The position numbers and the translations under genes were made by a program. A stretch of 64,000 bases of DNA from an uncultured Pirellulales bacterium (GTDB lineage: Bacteria; Planctomycetota; Planctomycetia; Pirellulales; Thermoguttaceae). Under the pieces are notes generated by a model, which ran no database searches, had not been told where the DNA came from, and saw only the letters and a list, made by a program, of their open reading frames with translations. Position 1 is the stretch's first letter; each line of letters begins with the position of its first letter. The stretch covers positions 90,260 through 154,259 of the forward strand of contig CALLPE010000041.1 of NCBI GenBank assembly GCA_938015445.1, in the 5' to 3' direction. Shown piece after piece: positions 8,544 through 17,818 of this stretch.

Positions 8544-9730
8544 TTGATAATCCTCGCATCTGCCAGATCGAGGTGATCGCACTCGAAGCTGCCGTCGGGC
8601 CCGAAATCGACCAATATCACCAGCCGCCGCGCGCCGGTGATATCCAGATCGATAGGTTCAGCTTGGTCGCGGCCGGTGATGATCTTGTCGAGCAACACCC
8701 GTTCGTCGGCGCGGATCACCAGTTGCACATCGCCGCGGGGACGCACCGCCGAGTCGATGCCCGCGATCGCCTTCAAGCGGCTGAACTTACCCGGCAAGCG
8801 ATAGATGATCTCCGTGCGGCTGTGTATCGACAGCCCCTTGGAAAACTGCTGGCTGCCGATGCGCAGCGGCTCGCCGTCGAAATTCCGGTCCATACGCGGT
8901 GCAAAGAACTTTTCTAAGGCCGGAAACGGCTTGTCGGTAGCGAAAAGCGGCGTGAACTTCACCGACTCGGGTTGCAAGTCGCTCAGGTAGATCACCTTTC
9001 CGCCGGAATAATCGAGTTGCGAAATCCGCTCCACCGGCAACGACAATTTCAGCCCTAAGGCAGTGGTAAAACGCACCTGACCAGAATAAGACACTTCGGT
9101 ACCCGCCCACCGCGAACCGCTCCCATCGATTACCACAACCATAGGCGAGGGCAATTGCCGTCCTTCCGGGCGATAGTAGATCACGCCGAATACCCGGGCA
9201 CGCTTCACAGGTATTGCTTCCCCGTCGACCTCGAACTCGACTGTGGCCTCGGAAACGTCCTTGACGATTCCTTTGTGATAATCGAGGCGATCTTCCTTGC
9301 GGATCACCAGTATGTCCGAGTCCGACTCCATCGCCGTGATGCGCGACCACTCGCCAGACAGCCCCGGCGTGAGCGCCTGAAAACGGACGTGAGCCACGTC
9401 GCGGGCCGAGACTTCTACCTCTGAGCCGTCCAACAGCTTCACCAATCCCTTGCGCTGCTTGACCGAATAATCCGCAGCAACCAGCGACGACCCATCGGCC
9501 AATTCCAGCCACACGCCGGCCGAGCGTTCCAAGGCGGCCGGTTTGTGTTTGGGGGTGATGCCCAGAAGCTTGTCGAGCGGCATTTCCACGCGGCCGCTGG
9601 GAGTGTCCAAAGCTACGCGAGAATCGCTCAATTCGGCCAAAGTGCCGGAAACGGCCGGCCCATCGGTGGGCCGCACCTCCACCTCCCAACCCGCTGCAAT
9701 CACCAACATCCCCGCCAACAGTGTAAACAT
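8540..9730 (-). CDS. Exported NPCBM-domain protein
   Basis: A 396-residue protein with a short signal peptide (MFTLLAGMLVIAAG), repeated small beta modules of the form DGSSL...G.V..L....V over residues 20-230, and a C-terminal NPCBM-type carbohydrate-binding domain (about 245-395) shown by the FSKGLSIHSRTEIIY motif, GIDSAVRPRGDVQ and the terminal VDFGPDGSFECDHLDLADA. NPCBM domains bind galactose-containing glycans in glycosidases; here no catalytic domain is attached. The start at 9730 has GAGAGG 9 bases upstream, and that ribosome site overlaps the stop of the previous gene. Its own stop overlaps the next start (ATGA). It probably binds a surface or matrix glycan for the neighbouring S1C proteins, which is inference. 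Confidence 0.8.
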   Translation of the reverse strand: MFTLLAGMLVIAAGWEVEVRPTDGPAVSGTLAELSDSRVALDTPSGRVEMPLDKLLGITPKHKPAALERSAGVWLELADGSSLVAADYSVKQRKGLVKLLDGSEVEVSARDVAHVRFQALTPGLSGEWSRITAMESDSDILVIRKEDRLDYHKGIVKDVSEATVEFEVDGEAIPVKRARVFGVIYYRPEGRQLPSPMVVVIDGSGSRWAGTEVSYSGQVRFTTALGLKLSLPVERISQLDYSGGKVIYLSDLQPESVKFTPLFATDKPFPALEKFFAPRMDRNFDGEPLRIGSQQFSKGLSIHSRTEIIYRLPGKFSRLKAIAGIDSAVRPRGDVQLVIRADERVLLDKIITGRDQAEPIDLDITGARRLVILVDFGPDGSFECDHLDLADARIIK

Positions 9731-9743
9731 GCTACTGAACCTC

Positions 9744-10826
9744 TCATGGGTTGCGAGTGTTGTCTTTGGCCCCTTCCGCAGCCACACGACGAAAATACTC
9801 CTCGATTACTTCCCGAAACTGAGCCGGGAAGCCCCGCCCCAGCTTTTGCAGAGCTTCTTCGCGCTCCTTGGGCGGCAAATTGCCCCAGCCACTCCCGGAG
9901 CCGATATCTTTACGTTCCACCAGCCCGGGGCCTTTGCCGCCGATGGGAACACTGTCGGGCGCCGGCGCACTGGAGCGGATGTTGTCCTGAGGACTGCCAC
10001 CGCCGCCGCCACCACCGCCACCCTGCTGTTGCTGTTCTTCGAGCTTCTTGATGATCTTATCCAGCGATTCGATGATGCTGTCCTCGACCTGGCGGACTTT
10101 GCGTCCGGCATGACCCAGGTCGAGTCGGCGCCGCACGTCGCTCATCCGCCGGGCCACGTGGTCCAGCGTGTCCTCCTGAAGCCCCTTGAGGTCTTCCTCC
10201 ATCAGTCGCGCCAGTGCCACATAACGGCGCGGTGCATCCTCGGCCCCTTCCATCAGCTTGGCTATCGTCTGCAACCCTTTTTCTTTCTGGAGTAGAGTAT
10301 GCGCCGCCGCGGACTGGTAAAACAGCAGCGTGGCTGGGGCCACCACATCCGTGGGCTTCAGGTCGGCAAGCACCTCCAATGCTTCGTCGTACAGATCATT
10401 CTGTACAAGCCACCGCCCGTACAGCACCCGCATATTGAACGCCACCAGAGGCGCACTGCCAGGATCAGTCAGCCATGGCTGGGCGGGAAGCAGCGGCTGG
10501 TCTTTAGGCTTGGAACACAGATGCAACAAACCCAAGACGTTCTTGTCCATTAGTGCAAAGGTGGCCCCTAGACGGTAAAGCACCTCTATTTCCCCGCTGC
10601 CTTGCCCAATGTCGGACCATATGGCTTCTGCCTCTTTCCGCACAGACTCCGGAGCTTTTTGCTGATCGAGCCAAGCCATTGCCTGGGCCTTGACCTCGGC
10701 TGGGTTAGGGGCAATCCACGAGCGCGAACCGCCTAAAGTGTCGGCCCCCAAAGCGGCCGTCCCCAATACAACCGCCGATAACAGCGCAAGCACCCCGCAC
10801 CTCCTCTTCCTGCTATGGATCATCAT
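9744..10826 (-). CDS. Exported helical protein, Planctomycete-type, function unknown
   Basis: A 360-residue protein with a signal peptide (residues 1-28, basic then hydrophobic, ending LGA). Residues 40-240 are alpha-helical with TPR-like pacing (YRLGATFALMDKN, YGRWLVQNDLYDEALEVLADL, YQSAAAHTLLQKEKG). A coiled coil follows (KVRQVEDSIIESLDKIIKKLEEQQQQ), then nine consecutive glycines, a Pro/Ser/Gly linker, and a conserved C-terminus NLPPKEREEALQKLGRGFP..FREVIEEYFRRVA. The tail resembles a short motif seen at the ends of Planctomycete surface proteins, by memory only. The start overlaps the upstream stop as ATGA (10826-10823), so it is coupled to the Gly-Glu-Gly-Lys gene. The role is unknown; partnership with the coiled-coil neighbours is plausible. 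Confidence 0.75.
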   Translation of the reverse strand: MMIHSRKRRCGVLALLSAVVLGTAALGADTLGGSRSWIAPNPAEVKAQAMAWLDQQKAPESVRKEAEAIWSDIGQGSGEIEVLYRLGATFALMDKNVLGLLHLCSKPKDQPLLPAQPWLTDPGSAPLVAFNMRVLYGRWLVQNDLYDEALEVLADLKPTDVVAPATLLFYQSAAAHTLLQKEKGLQTIAKLMEGAEDAPRRYVALARLMEEDLKGLQEDTLDHVARRMSDVRRRLDLGHAGRKVRQVEDSIIESLDKIIKKLEEQQQQGGGGGGGGGSPQDNIRSSAPAPDSVPIGGKGPGLVERKDIGSGSGWGNLPPKEREEALQKLGRGFPAQFREVIEEYFRRVAAEGAKDNTRNP

Positions 10827-12655
10827 TGGTTCCTCCCCAATTCCAGGTCCCTAGTGACTTTATGTATCTTCGCTTCGCGCTCGGCCAGACGTTGGAGGGC
10901 TTCGATCAGCTCTGGCTTGTCGGCCTGCTCGCCCTGGACCAGCTTCGAGTAACGCTCGGTACGCAGATTCACCCGCATTTGCATCGCCCGGATCATCTTC
11001 AGCTCCGCCAGCACGTCGATAAGCGGCGGGTCCTGCGGCTGGCCAGGCTTCGGCTTGCCCGGCTGTGGCTTCTGCCCCTGCTTATCCTTCTGCGCCTTTT
11101 GCAGCGCGTCGATCATTTCCTCCAAAGCCGATATGATGTCCTTCTCGATAGCCTGCGTGATCTCGTCCACTTTCGATTGCGCCAGCCGGCGGACGACCTG
11201 CTGCATGTCCTCCCGGGCCTGCTCTAGCGCCTCGGGGAACACCACTGCCGTGCCGTCCTCCTTCAACAGGGCCAGTGCCTTGTCGGCCTCGGCCACAATC
11301 GCCCTTTCCTCGCTGCTTAAACGCCCGCACTGGATATCGAATGTCTCGGTGCGGTCCGGTGCTGGCGTCTGATCCAACCGGACTGTGTCGACGTACACTT
11401 TCTTCTGCATTTCCAGCATCTTGCGGATGCGCGCCTCCAGCATCGCCAGCAGCCGCTGGATTTCCTCCTCGCGCATCTGTCGGAGAATCTCTTCCAGCGC
11501 CGCTTTGGCCTGTTCCAGCTCCCGCAAAGCCTCCTCTTGCTTCTCCACCGCCCCTTCGCGTTGTGCTTCTTCGAGCTTTTTTTCGGCTTCCTTCATGCGC
11601 TCGCGGGCTGCTTCGAGGCGCTTGCGGGCGGGGTTACCCTGGTCGTCCTGACCGCCGGGTTGATTGTCGCCTTCGCCCTCTCCTTGGCCTTGGCCCTGAC
11701 CTTCCCCCTGGCCCTGACCCTTCCCCTTGCCCGAGCCTTTGCCTTCGCCCTTGCCTTCGCCTTTTCCTTCGCCCTGGCCCTTGCCCTCTCCCTTTCCTTC
11801 GCCCTTTCCCTCGCCTTTACCTTTACCTTCTCCTTTCCCCTCTCCCTTGCCTTCACCCTTGCCTTCGCCTTGGCCTTTTCCTTCGCCTTTGCCTTCCCCT
11901 TTTCCTTCGCCCTGGCCCTTGCCTTCGCCTTTTCCCTCGCCTTCACCTTTTCCTTCGCCCTGGCCTCTTCCTTCGCCTTTGCCGCCGCCTTCTTCCCTCA
12001 TTTTGATGTCTTTGGCCAGCCCGCCGGTCTTATCGGCCAGCTTGCCTTGCTCGCCGCCAAGTCGGCCCATGTTATCGCCGCCGGCAGTGCGGCCCTGGAT
12101 GCTCCGCTGTTCTCTAATTATTTCGTTAACACGGCGGAGGTATTCGCGATAGCGCTGCTTTTCCGCCTCTAAAGCCTTAGCCCTGTTTTCACTTTCCAGC
12201 AGGCGCAGCAGGGCTTGCAAGTCCTGCTGCAAATCGGCTTGGTTTTCCAGCGCCCGGGCCAACTGGTCGTCGCGCAGAAGCTGAACCAAGGTTTCGAATT
12301 GAAGGGCGATCAGCTCTTCCTTGCTTTGCCGGGCAGCCTTTTCCAGCAGTGCAGCCCGACGCGGATCGGTGGCCGCACAGTGCTGTGCTAGGCGGAGCAA
12401 GGCGGCTTCCAGCTTGCGATATTGCTCGGCTACGGCTTTTTGTTCCTCGGAAAGCTGCTGCGGCGTGGGCACGCCGGGCGATGCGGCACCACCGCCGCCT
12501 TTGGCCGAATCGGCAGGTCCTGACTCGGCGCGCTGACGGACTTCGGCCGGTTGCGATGGCTCGGAGGGATTCTCAGCCGCGCAGGCAATGGGCGCAACCC
12601 ACCCGATCAAGCTCATCAGGAAAACCGCCACGGGAGCCCGGAAAGTGGCAAACAT
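10823..12655 (-). CDS. Exported coiled-coil protein with a long Gly-Glu-Gly-Lys/Gln repeat
   Basis: A 610-residue protein: signal peptide (1-27, ending ACAAE), helical/coiled-coil segment about 60-200, a highly repetitive hydrophilic tract of about 105 residues built from [10 protein letters not shown] and GKGE units, then further charged coiled coil ([15 protein letters not shown] and following) and a helical C-terminus with a Pro/Lys/Gln spacer. The ATG at 12655 was preferred over an in-frame GTG two codons earlier because AGGAGG lies exactly 7 bases before the ATG. That places the start 2 bases after the stop of the upstream membrane-protein gene. The tract alternates acidic and basic side chains and should be disordered, so it may span the periplasm or bind polymers. 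No family recognised. Confidence 0.8.
   Translation of the reverse strand: MFATFRAPVAVFLMSLIGWVAPIACAAENPSEPSQPAEVRQRAESGPADSAKGGGGAASPGVPTPQQLSEEQKAVAEQYRKLEAALLRLAQHCAATDPRRAALLEKAARQSKEELIALQFETLVQLLRDDQLARALENQADLQQDLQALLRLLESENRAKALEAEKQRYREYLRRVNEIIREQRSIQGRTAGGDNMGRLGGEQGKLADKTGGLAKDIKMREEGGGKGEGRGQGEGKGEGEGKGEGKGQGEGKGEGKGEGKGQGEGKGEGKGEGKGEGKGKGEGKGEGKGEGKGQGEGKGEGKGEGKGSGKGKGQGQGEGQGQGQGEGEGDNQPGGQDDQGNPARKRLEAARERMKEAEKKLEEAQREGAVEKQEEALRELEQAKAALEEILRQMREEEIQRLLAMLEARIRKMLEMQKKVYVDTVRLDQTPAPDRTETFDIQCGRLSSEERAIVAEADKALALLKEDGTAVVFPEALEQAREDMQQVVRRLAQSKVDEITQAIEKDIISALEEMIDALQKAQKDKQGQKPQPGKPKPGQPQDPPLIDVLAELKMIRAMQMRVNLRTERYSKLVQGEQADKPELIEALQRLAEREAKIHKVTRDLELGRNQ
11668..11992 (-). 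repeat. DNA-level low-complexity repeat encoding [10 protein letters not shown]
   Basis: This is an in-gene repeat of 6- and 12-base steps (on the minus strand GAA/GAG GGC AAG/CAG GGC). It is open in several frames on both strands, so the opposite strand shows false hydrophobic Ala/Leu/Phe and Pro/Ser frames. It is likely prone to length variation by slippage. Confidence 0.85.
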
Positions 12656-12657
12656 GT

Positions 12658-14946
12658 TCACTCCTCCTGTAGTTCGCGGATAGTTTGCTTACGACGCGTC
12701 TTGGTCAACTCCTCGATCGACTCCTGCAACTTGATGATGGTGCGCAGCGTCTCGACCAGTTGGTTGTAGTCCTCCAGTTCGAGCATCTGGCTGAGCACCT
12801 GTTTCATCGCCACCAGGATTTCGTCCACTTGCTCGATCGCCCGACCCCGCTCGCGCGGCCCATACTCCATATCACCGGCCGCTTCGTGCAGCCGTTCCAA
12901 GCGGCGGTCCAGTTCGGGGAACATGCGGTCGGCGATATCGTGGAGCGGCTTGGCGATGCGTGTTTCCAGACGCATTTTCAGTTCTTCGGTATCGAGCCGA
13001 TTGTTCACAAGCTGCTTGCGGATGTCGTCGAACGACTCGGCCACACCTTTGGTTTCCAGGGCGTTCTTCCGGCTATTCTGTAAGGCCTGCTGGGCGCGCA
13101 CCTGGCGCGAGGCGGTGCGCTCGGCCACAGAAAGCTGCTCTGGTTGTTCGGCCGGCTTGTCGCCCGGCTCGAAACCCGGCTCGCTCTTGCCCGTCTGCTC
13201 GCCTCCGCTGGCTGCGCCTTGGCCGAAGGACACTTTTTCCAAGATGCCGCGCGTCTCCACCACTTCCTCGATGATCCTTTCGAACCGCTGGCGCAATGTC
13301 AGCTCGCGCGCCTCCAGAATCGCCCGAAGTTGCTCCGGCGTGACCACCTCCAACAGCCAACGCTCGCTGTTTCCCACGTTCGGGCCACTACCCAGATCAT
13401 ACAAGTCCGATGCCTTGACCATCAGCAGCACTTTCTGGCCCGGCTTCAGCTCCAGTTCCGGCATTTCCACCGCTACGTCGCGTAGCGTAAAACTGGCCGG
13501 GCGCATTGGGGGTTCGGCCAGGGTGATCGGCAAGCGCGCTTGTTGATCCACCGACATCTCGGCCCACACGCGCCCGATACCGTAATCGTCTGTTATCTGC
13601 CCGACGAAAGGCACCCGAGCCTGCGGGGTGATCGCCCGGTCAATCCCATCCAGTTGTACGGCCAACTGGGGAGCTTCATCCATGGCGGCTACCAGCACCA
13701 ACCGTACAGGTTCGTTGCTGCGTACCCCATCAGTGTCGTGCAGGGTAAACAGCAACGTGACATCCCCGTACAGTGGCTCTAAGGCACAGCGGAAGCCTTT
13801 GCCATCCTCGACTATGGCTTCTGGCCCCAATACCTGTGTAGGAAGCGCCTTGTTTCCACTGAGGACATCCACATGCACCGCTTGCAATGGCTTGTTCGCT
13901 TTGGCCTCTACGGTAAGCTGGGTGCCATAGGGAATGTGCATCGCGCCGGTTACCGGCAACGGCACCGGAGTGCGCGGCATGTAAGCAGGGTACTTGGGAT
14001 GTAGTACCATCTCCACCGTGGGATTATCCACGACTTCGATTCGCAGTCGTGGCTCGGACCGGAGTTTAGGTATCCGGTCGTCTCCGCCGACGATCTCGAA
14101 ATCGATCGAAGTCAGCACCCCCTGAAACGTATAGGAAAACTGTTGGAAGGGTTTCTCCTCGCTGGGAGAACCTTCCCGATCCATCGCTTTCCGCTCACGC
14201 GCTCCGGCCTCGGTGCGATAGCGAATCTCCACCACGTCCGGAACGCGCTTCTCCGCGTCGGCCAGCACCACCACGGTGACATCGGCGCCCCGGGCGACTT
14301 TGACCACATTGGAACCCGCAAAGGCGCCGCCCATCTGCAAACTGGTCTTGCGCGGCCAGGGGTGATCGTCGAAATAGAGGATTCTCTTCACCCATACTTC
14401 CATTGCCTCGGGCGCGGCGCGGGCGAAGCCGGCCACGCTCAAGCCAAGCAACACCGCGCCGACCACCGCGCGCCGCAACGGAGCATAATTGAACACTTCC
14501 CCCAGTCTGACCTGCCCGATGCGCTCGGCGGCTTCTCGGCATGTACGCGCCAGCATTTCGGGGTTGCATTTATCGGGGTCCAACTCCCGGCTGGTCAACA
14601 GCACGGCCGTCAGCAGACTGTCGTCCAAATACGGAAAGCGGCGTTCCAGCACCGTAGCCAGGTTGCTGCGGTTTATCCGCACAAAAGCACGCTGCAATAC
14701 CAGGCGCACCAGCACGACCGCAAACACGCCGACCACTATAGCCAGCATTCCCTTGCGCGCCGGCACCTGCGGCTCGAAAGTCCAGTCGACCGCCAACGTG
14801 ATCCAGAATGCCAGCCCCAGCCAAGCCAGCCCAGCGGCCAGCCCTTCAGCCCATACATACAGTCGGATGCGCGCCCGCAGGCCGTCCAAAACGGCAAGCA
14901 CTTCGGGCGACAATTGTGGTCGATTCTCAACAGTAGTGACAGCCAT
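12658..14946 (-). CDS. Large membrane protein with periplasmic domains and coiled-coil tail (DUF4175-like)
   Basis: A 762-residue protein. Two N-terminal membrane helices (about 30-53 and 63-80), a soluble segment, a third helix (about 155-175), then about 350 residues of beta-rich Ig-like extracytoplasmic sequence (for example VEIRYRTEAGARERK, YPAYMPRTPVPLPVTG, VPFVGQITDDYGIGRVWAEMS), and a C-terminal coiled coil (about 560-760) ending in KTRRKQTIRELQEE. The layout resembles DUF4175 proteins; I rate that match as tentative. The ATG at 14946 (MAVTTVENRPQ) is the first good start before the first helix; a GTG farther upstream would add an Arg-rich leader. It is separated from the preceding VWA gene by 346 bases that hold a phased repeat pair. 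Its stop is 2 bases from the next start. Confidence 0.75.
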   Translation of the reverse strand: MAVTTVENRPQLSPEVLAVLDGLRARIRLYVWAEGLAAGLAWLGLAFWITLAVDWTFEPQVPARKGMLAIVVGVFAVVLVRLVLQRAFVRINRSNLATVLERRFPYLDDSLLTAVLLTSRELDPDKCNPEMLARTCREAAERIGQVRLGEVFNYAPLRRAVVGAVLLGLSVAGFARAAPEAMEVWVKRILYFDDHPWPRKTSLQMGGAFAGSNVVKVARGADVTVVVLADAEKRVPDVVEIRYRTEAGARERKAMDREGSPSEEKPFQQFSYTFQGVLTSIDFEIVGGDDRIPKLRSEPRLRIEVVDNPTVEMVLHPKYPAYMPRTPVPLPVTGAMHIPYGTQLTVEAKANKPLQAVHVDVLSGNKALPTQVLGPEAIVEDGKGFRCALEPLYGDVTLLFTLHDTDGVRSNEPVRLVLVAAMDEAPQLAVQLDGIDRAITPQARVPFVGQITDDYGIGRVWAEMSVDQQARLPITLAEPPMRPASFTLRDVAVEMPELELKPGQKVLLMVKASDLYDLGSGPNVGNSERWLLEVVTPEQLRAILEARELTLRQRFERIIEEVVETRGILEKVSFGQGAASGGEQTGKSEPGFEPGDKPAEQPEQLSVAERTASRQVRAQQALQNSRKNALETKGVAESFDDIRKQLVNNRLDTEELKMRLETRIAKPLHDIADRMFPELDRRLERLHEAAGDMEYGPRERGRAIEQVDEILVAMKQVLSQMLELEDYNQLVETLRTIIKLQESIEELTKTRRKQTIRELQEE

Positions 14947-15292
14947 TGCTGGTTCCCGACGCGGCCGTCGCCGCCAAGCTATTAATGTGGTTCGCCTGAT
15001 TTCCTGTTTCCCGGCCTCTAACAACACCGCCTTTTTTGGCACTGTGATCCCCGGTACAGCGACCAGCTCAACCCTTTGAGCATTCCGTATTCCTAAGGTC
15101 GCGTTCGAGGATTCTGTTTTGTCAGAGCCTTTTGATCACACGGCGCAATAATTCGATCACACGTCGCAATAATTAGACGACACCGATCGATCTATTGTTC
15201 CCTATGATGCATCGTTCCTCATCGCCGGCGGCCGGTATTGCACACCATCTCGCCACCGGCTGGGCGTTCAGTCTTGTTGCGTCATGCCTGCA
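14947..15292. other. 346-base gap inside the envelope gene run, with a phased repeat pair
   Basis: This is the widest gap between genes of the long minus-strand run. No gene is visible. It contains the 21-base-spaced repeat pair at 15134-15174 and is the likely place for an internal promoter serving the downstream nine genes. Confidence 0.5.
15134..15174. promoter_or_regulatory. Pair of 20-base direct repeats spaced 21 bases (operator-like)
   Basis: GATCACACGGCGCAATAATT at 15134-15153 and a copy with one change (G to T at the tenth base) at 15155-15174, separated by one base. The 21-base period puts both copies on the same face of the helix, as with tandem regulator sites. It lies about 190 bases upstream of the 14946 start, on the minus strand. 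Confidence 0.6.
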
Positions 15293-17818
15293 TTATGCCA
15301 ATTTCAACAACCTGCGGATTAGCCACTCCACACAAAGCAGGCCGAATAGGGTATACATCAATATCCGCAGCCATTTCTCTTCCTCAGCTTTGTTCAGCTC
15401 GATAGTGGTCAGGGTCTTAGTGCGGTCGGCCAGCAAGCCCAGCAGCTTTGCGCCGCCGTCGCTCAGCAGTACGTCGAGCCCGACGAAGTATTGTCCCGGG
15501 TTATCCTGGCTGCCGCTTTGGCGGGCAATTTCGCTCAACAGGGCATCGTTGCGTTGTGGGTTTTCCCGTTCCCGATCGGGCATGGCCACATGCAAGCGGC
15601 GGACGATGGGCTGGTCGCTATCGGGTAACAGCAGCTCCAGCCGGTAATCGCCTTCCTGCTGGGCTTGGAAGTGACCGCTGTACTTTCCCGGCTCGCCAGG
15701 ATCGGCCCGCAATTGGATGCGATGCACGCTTTGGTCGGGCTGATAGATTTCCAGCGTCACCTGGGGAACATCGAGCGGCTCCAACTGCGCGTTGGTCAGC
15801 CAACGGCCCCGCACTACTACCGTGTCGCCCACCCAGTGCCGGTCGGCCTCGAAAGTCAGGGTGCCCCGAGGCGAGTCGCGTTCCAATCGTCCCTTCGACA
15901 CGTAACGAATCACATTGGTGTAGAACTGCTCGAAGTACTTTTCATCAAGTTCGCGCAGGCGCCACATTTCGCCGCTGCCGATGTACAGAACCCGACCATT
16001 GCCGAAATTTTGTAAAGCGATGTACACCGGCTGCTCGCCCCCGATGAGCGACTGCTCGTCGCCGAAGCGGGCCAGCACTTTCCCTACAATCGGTTTGGCG
16101 CCGCGAATAGGGAAATAACTGTACACGCCAGGGAACGAATCCCAGGCCTCGCGGTTGCTGATGGGCGAGTCGGTTATCCAGAGGAAATCGGCCTCCAGTC
16201 CTTCGGGAGTGAAAACGAGCCTGGCAGGCTCGCTTCCGCCCCGCATTCCTTCCTCGGAGCCAGAAAAGCGGCGCTCGAACACCACCGGGTAAAGCTCGCG
16301 GATTTTCTGCATAGCCTCGTCTTGCGTCCAACCGGCGATCGGCCGGCCCGCGTTGACAGGCCCCGGAATGACAATCAATCCCCCGCTCTGCTTGCGCACC
16401 CAATCGTAAAGCAATTCGATTTGTTCCTGATCGAGTTTCTGCCAGTCGGGGTCGAAAGCTACCACGCAATCGTAGCGGAACATTTCCTCTGGAGTTCTCG
16501 GGAATTCGTCGAGAATCTCGTTGGCTTCCTGAGATATTCCCGGCCGGGCACGCTGCATGTACACGTCGGAGATCACCGATTTGTCACGATACAGCACGTT
16601 GCGCAGGAACTGGTACTCGCGCATAGGGCCGTCGGCAAACAGCAAGACTCGCGTCTTGCGATCGACGATTTCGATGTCGCGCACTGCCTGATTGTCGCGC
16701 GGGTCGCGGTCATTGGGCGGGGCCTCGACCGTGAGGGTCAGCGTGCGCCGTCCCAAGCTGCTGGTGGAAAGGCGGAAGCTGATGGGCACTTCCTGGCCGT
16801 CGGGGCCGAGCACCACCTCGATTGGTTCCGGATCGGGGTCGGCACTTCCACCGGCCAGCACATCGCCCTCGGCCGGACGCCAACTCAGCCGCACCGCGAC
16901 CGTCTGCCCGGCCATGCCGAAAGCCTGCAAGCTTCCCTTGACCTCGAATGGGTCGTTAGGGAAAGCGCGGCGGGGTGGATTGAAGTCCGCTATGCGCACG
17001 TTGGGCGGAAGCTTGTCGGAGCCGACGCCCACGGTGAAGATGGGCACATTCAATTCCCGCGACAATTCAAGGGCTGCCTGCGGCCCCGGCCCCATGTTGT
17101 GGCCGCCGTCGCTCACCAGCACCACACCCGAGAGCGGCCACCCGCTATGATCGCTGATGATTTGCCGCAAAGACTGACCCAAACCAGTCCCTTTCCCGCC
17201 CAGCACCAAAAGTTTGTCCCAATTGATCTGCTCACTGGCTGCGCTTATGGCGGCCTCGCCACCCGAGGCTTCGTTGGCCAAGGCAGCCGAGCCGCCAGCC
17301 GCTGAGACAGTCTGTGCCGAATCCCCCTGCGCGGCTTTGGCCAGCATGCGGACGCGGTCGGGATGCAGTTGTTCATCGAAACATCCGACCACTACATCGT
17401 GCGTCCTGCGCAGGCGCTGGATGAACTCGCTCTGCCGCAGCGCGGAGGCCACTTGCTGAATCCGCATCATCCGCCCAGTGGAACCTCCGCCGTCGTGATC
17501 CACCAGGCCCATGCTCATGCTGGTATCGATCAGCACAAGGACGCGGGAGTTGATTGTCTGGTGCTTCTCCATCCGCCAAGTGGGATACATCCACAACAGC
17601 AACAGAGCCAATAGGGTCAGAATGCGCAGACTGGTGAGCGTCACGGCCCAAAAGCGGCTCAGCTCGCTGCTATCGCGCCGGTACATGTACACCACGAACG
17701 CGGCCGCTGCCAGAAACACCAGCGCCGGCAGAATCAAGTCGGCGTTGGAATGAACGTTTTTCCACTCGATGCGGGTGGTGGGCGTCTCGGCAGCCCAGAA
17801 CAGAAAAGAGGCATTCAT
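15293..17818 (-). CDS. Membrane VWA-domain protein
   Basis: An 841-residue protein with two N-terminal membrane helices (about 27-46 and 58-79), a von Willebrand A domain starting at residue 93 with the MIDAS signature DTSMS (98-102) and later VVLVSDGGHN, Ig-like segments, a glutamine-amidotransferase-like stretch (LYDWVRKQSGGLIVIPGP, about 480-500), and a C-terminal membrane helix about 818-838. This layout is that of the large VWA membrane proteins found beside MoxR/DUF58 genes in Planctomycetes. VWA/MIDAS domains bind divalent metal and partner proteins, and MoxR ATPases usually remodel such partners. The start overlaps the stop of the BatA-type gene in ATGA (17818-17815), so the two are coupled. 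Confidence 0.85.
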   Translation of the reverse strand: MNASFLFWAAETPTTRIEWKNVHSNADLILPALVFLAAAAFVVYMYRRDSSELSRFWAVTLTSLRILTLLALLLLWMYPTWRMEKHQTINSRVLVLIDTSMSMGLVDHDGGGSTGRMMRIQQVASALRQSEFIQRLRRTHDVVVGCFDEQLHPDRVRMLAKAAQGDSAQTVSAAGGSAALANEASGGEAAISAASEQINWDKLLVLGGKGTGLGQSLRQIISDHSGWPLSGVVLVSDGGHNMGPGPQAALELSRELNVPIFTVGVGSDKLPPNVRIADFNPPRRAFPNDPFEVKGSLQAFGMAGQTVAVRLSWRPAEGDVLAGGSADPDPEPIEVVLGPDGQEVPISFRLSTSSLGRRTLTLTVEAPPNDRDPRDNQAVRDIEIVDRKTRVLLFADGPMREYQFLRNVLYRDKSVISDVYMQRARPGISQEANEILDEFPRTPEEMFRYDCVVAFDPDWQKLDQEQIELLYDWVRKQSGGLIVIPGPVNAGRPIAGWTQDEAMQKIRELYPVVFERRFSGSEEGMRGGSEPARLVFTPEGLEADFLWITDSPISNREAWDSFPGVYSYFPIRGAKPIVGKVLARFGDEQSLIGGEQPVYIALQNFGNGRVLYIGSGEMWRLRELDEKYFEQFYTNVIRYVSKGRLERDSPRGTLTFEADRHWVGDTVVVRGRWLTNAQLEPLDVPQVTLEIYQPDQSVHRIQLRADPGEPGKYSGHFQAQQEGDYRLELLLPDSDQPIVRRLHVAMPDRERENPQRNDALLSEIARQSGSQDNPGQYFVGLDVLLSDGGAKLLGLLADRTKTLTTIELNKAEEEKWLRILMYTLFGLLCVEWLIRRLLKLA

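Noticed and set aside
11537..12172. Plus-strand frame with many Ala/Leu/Phe residues that looks like a membrane protein
   Set aside because: It is the complement of the Gly-Glu-Gly-Lys repeat and arises from the repeated bases; the minus-strand frame has the signal peptide and ribosome site.
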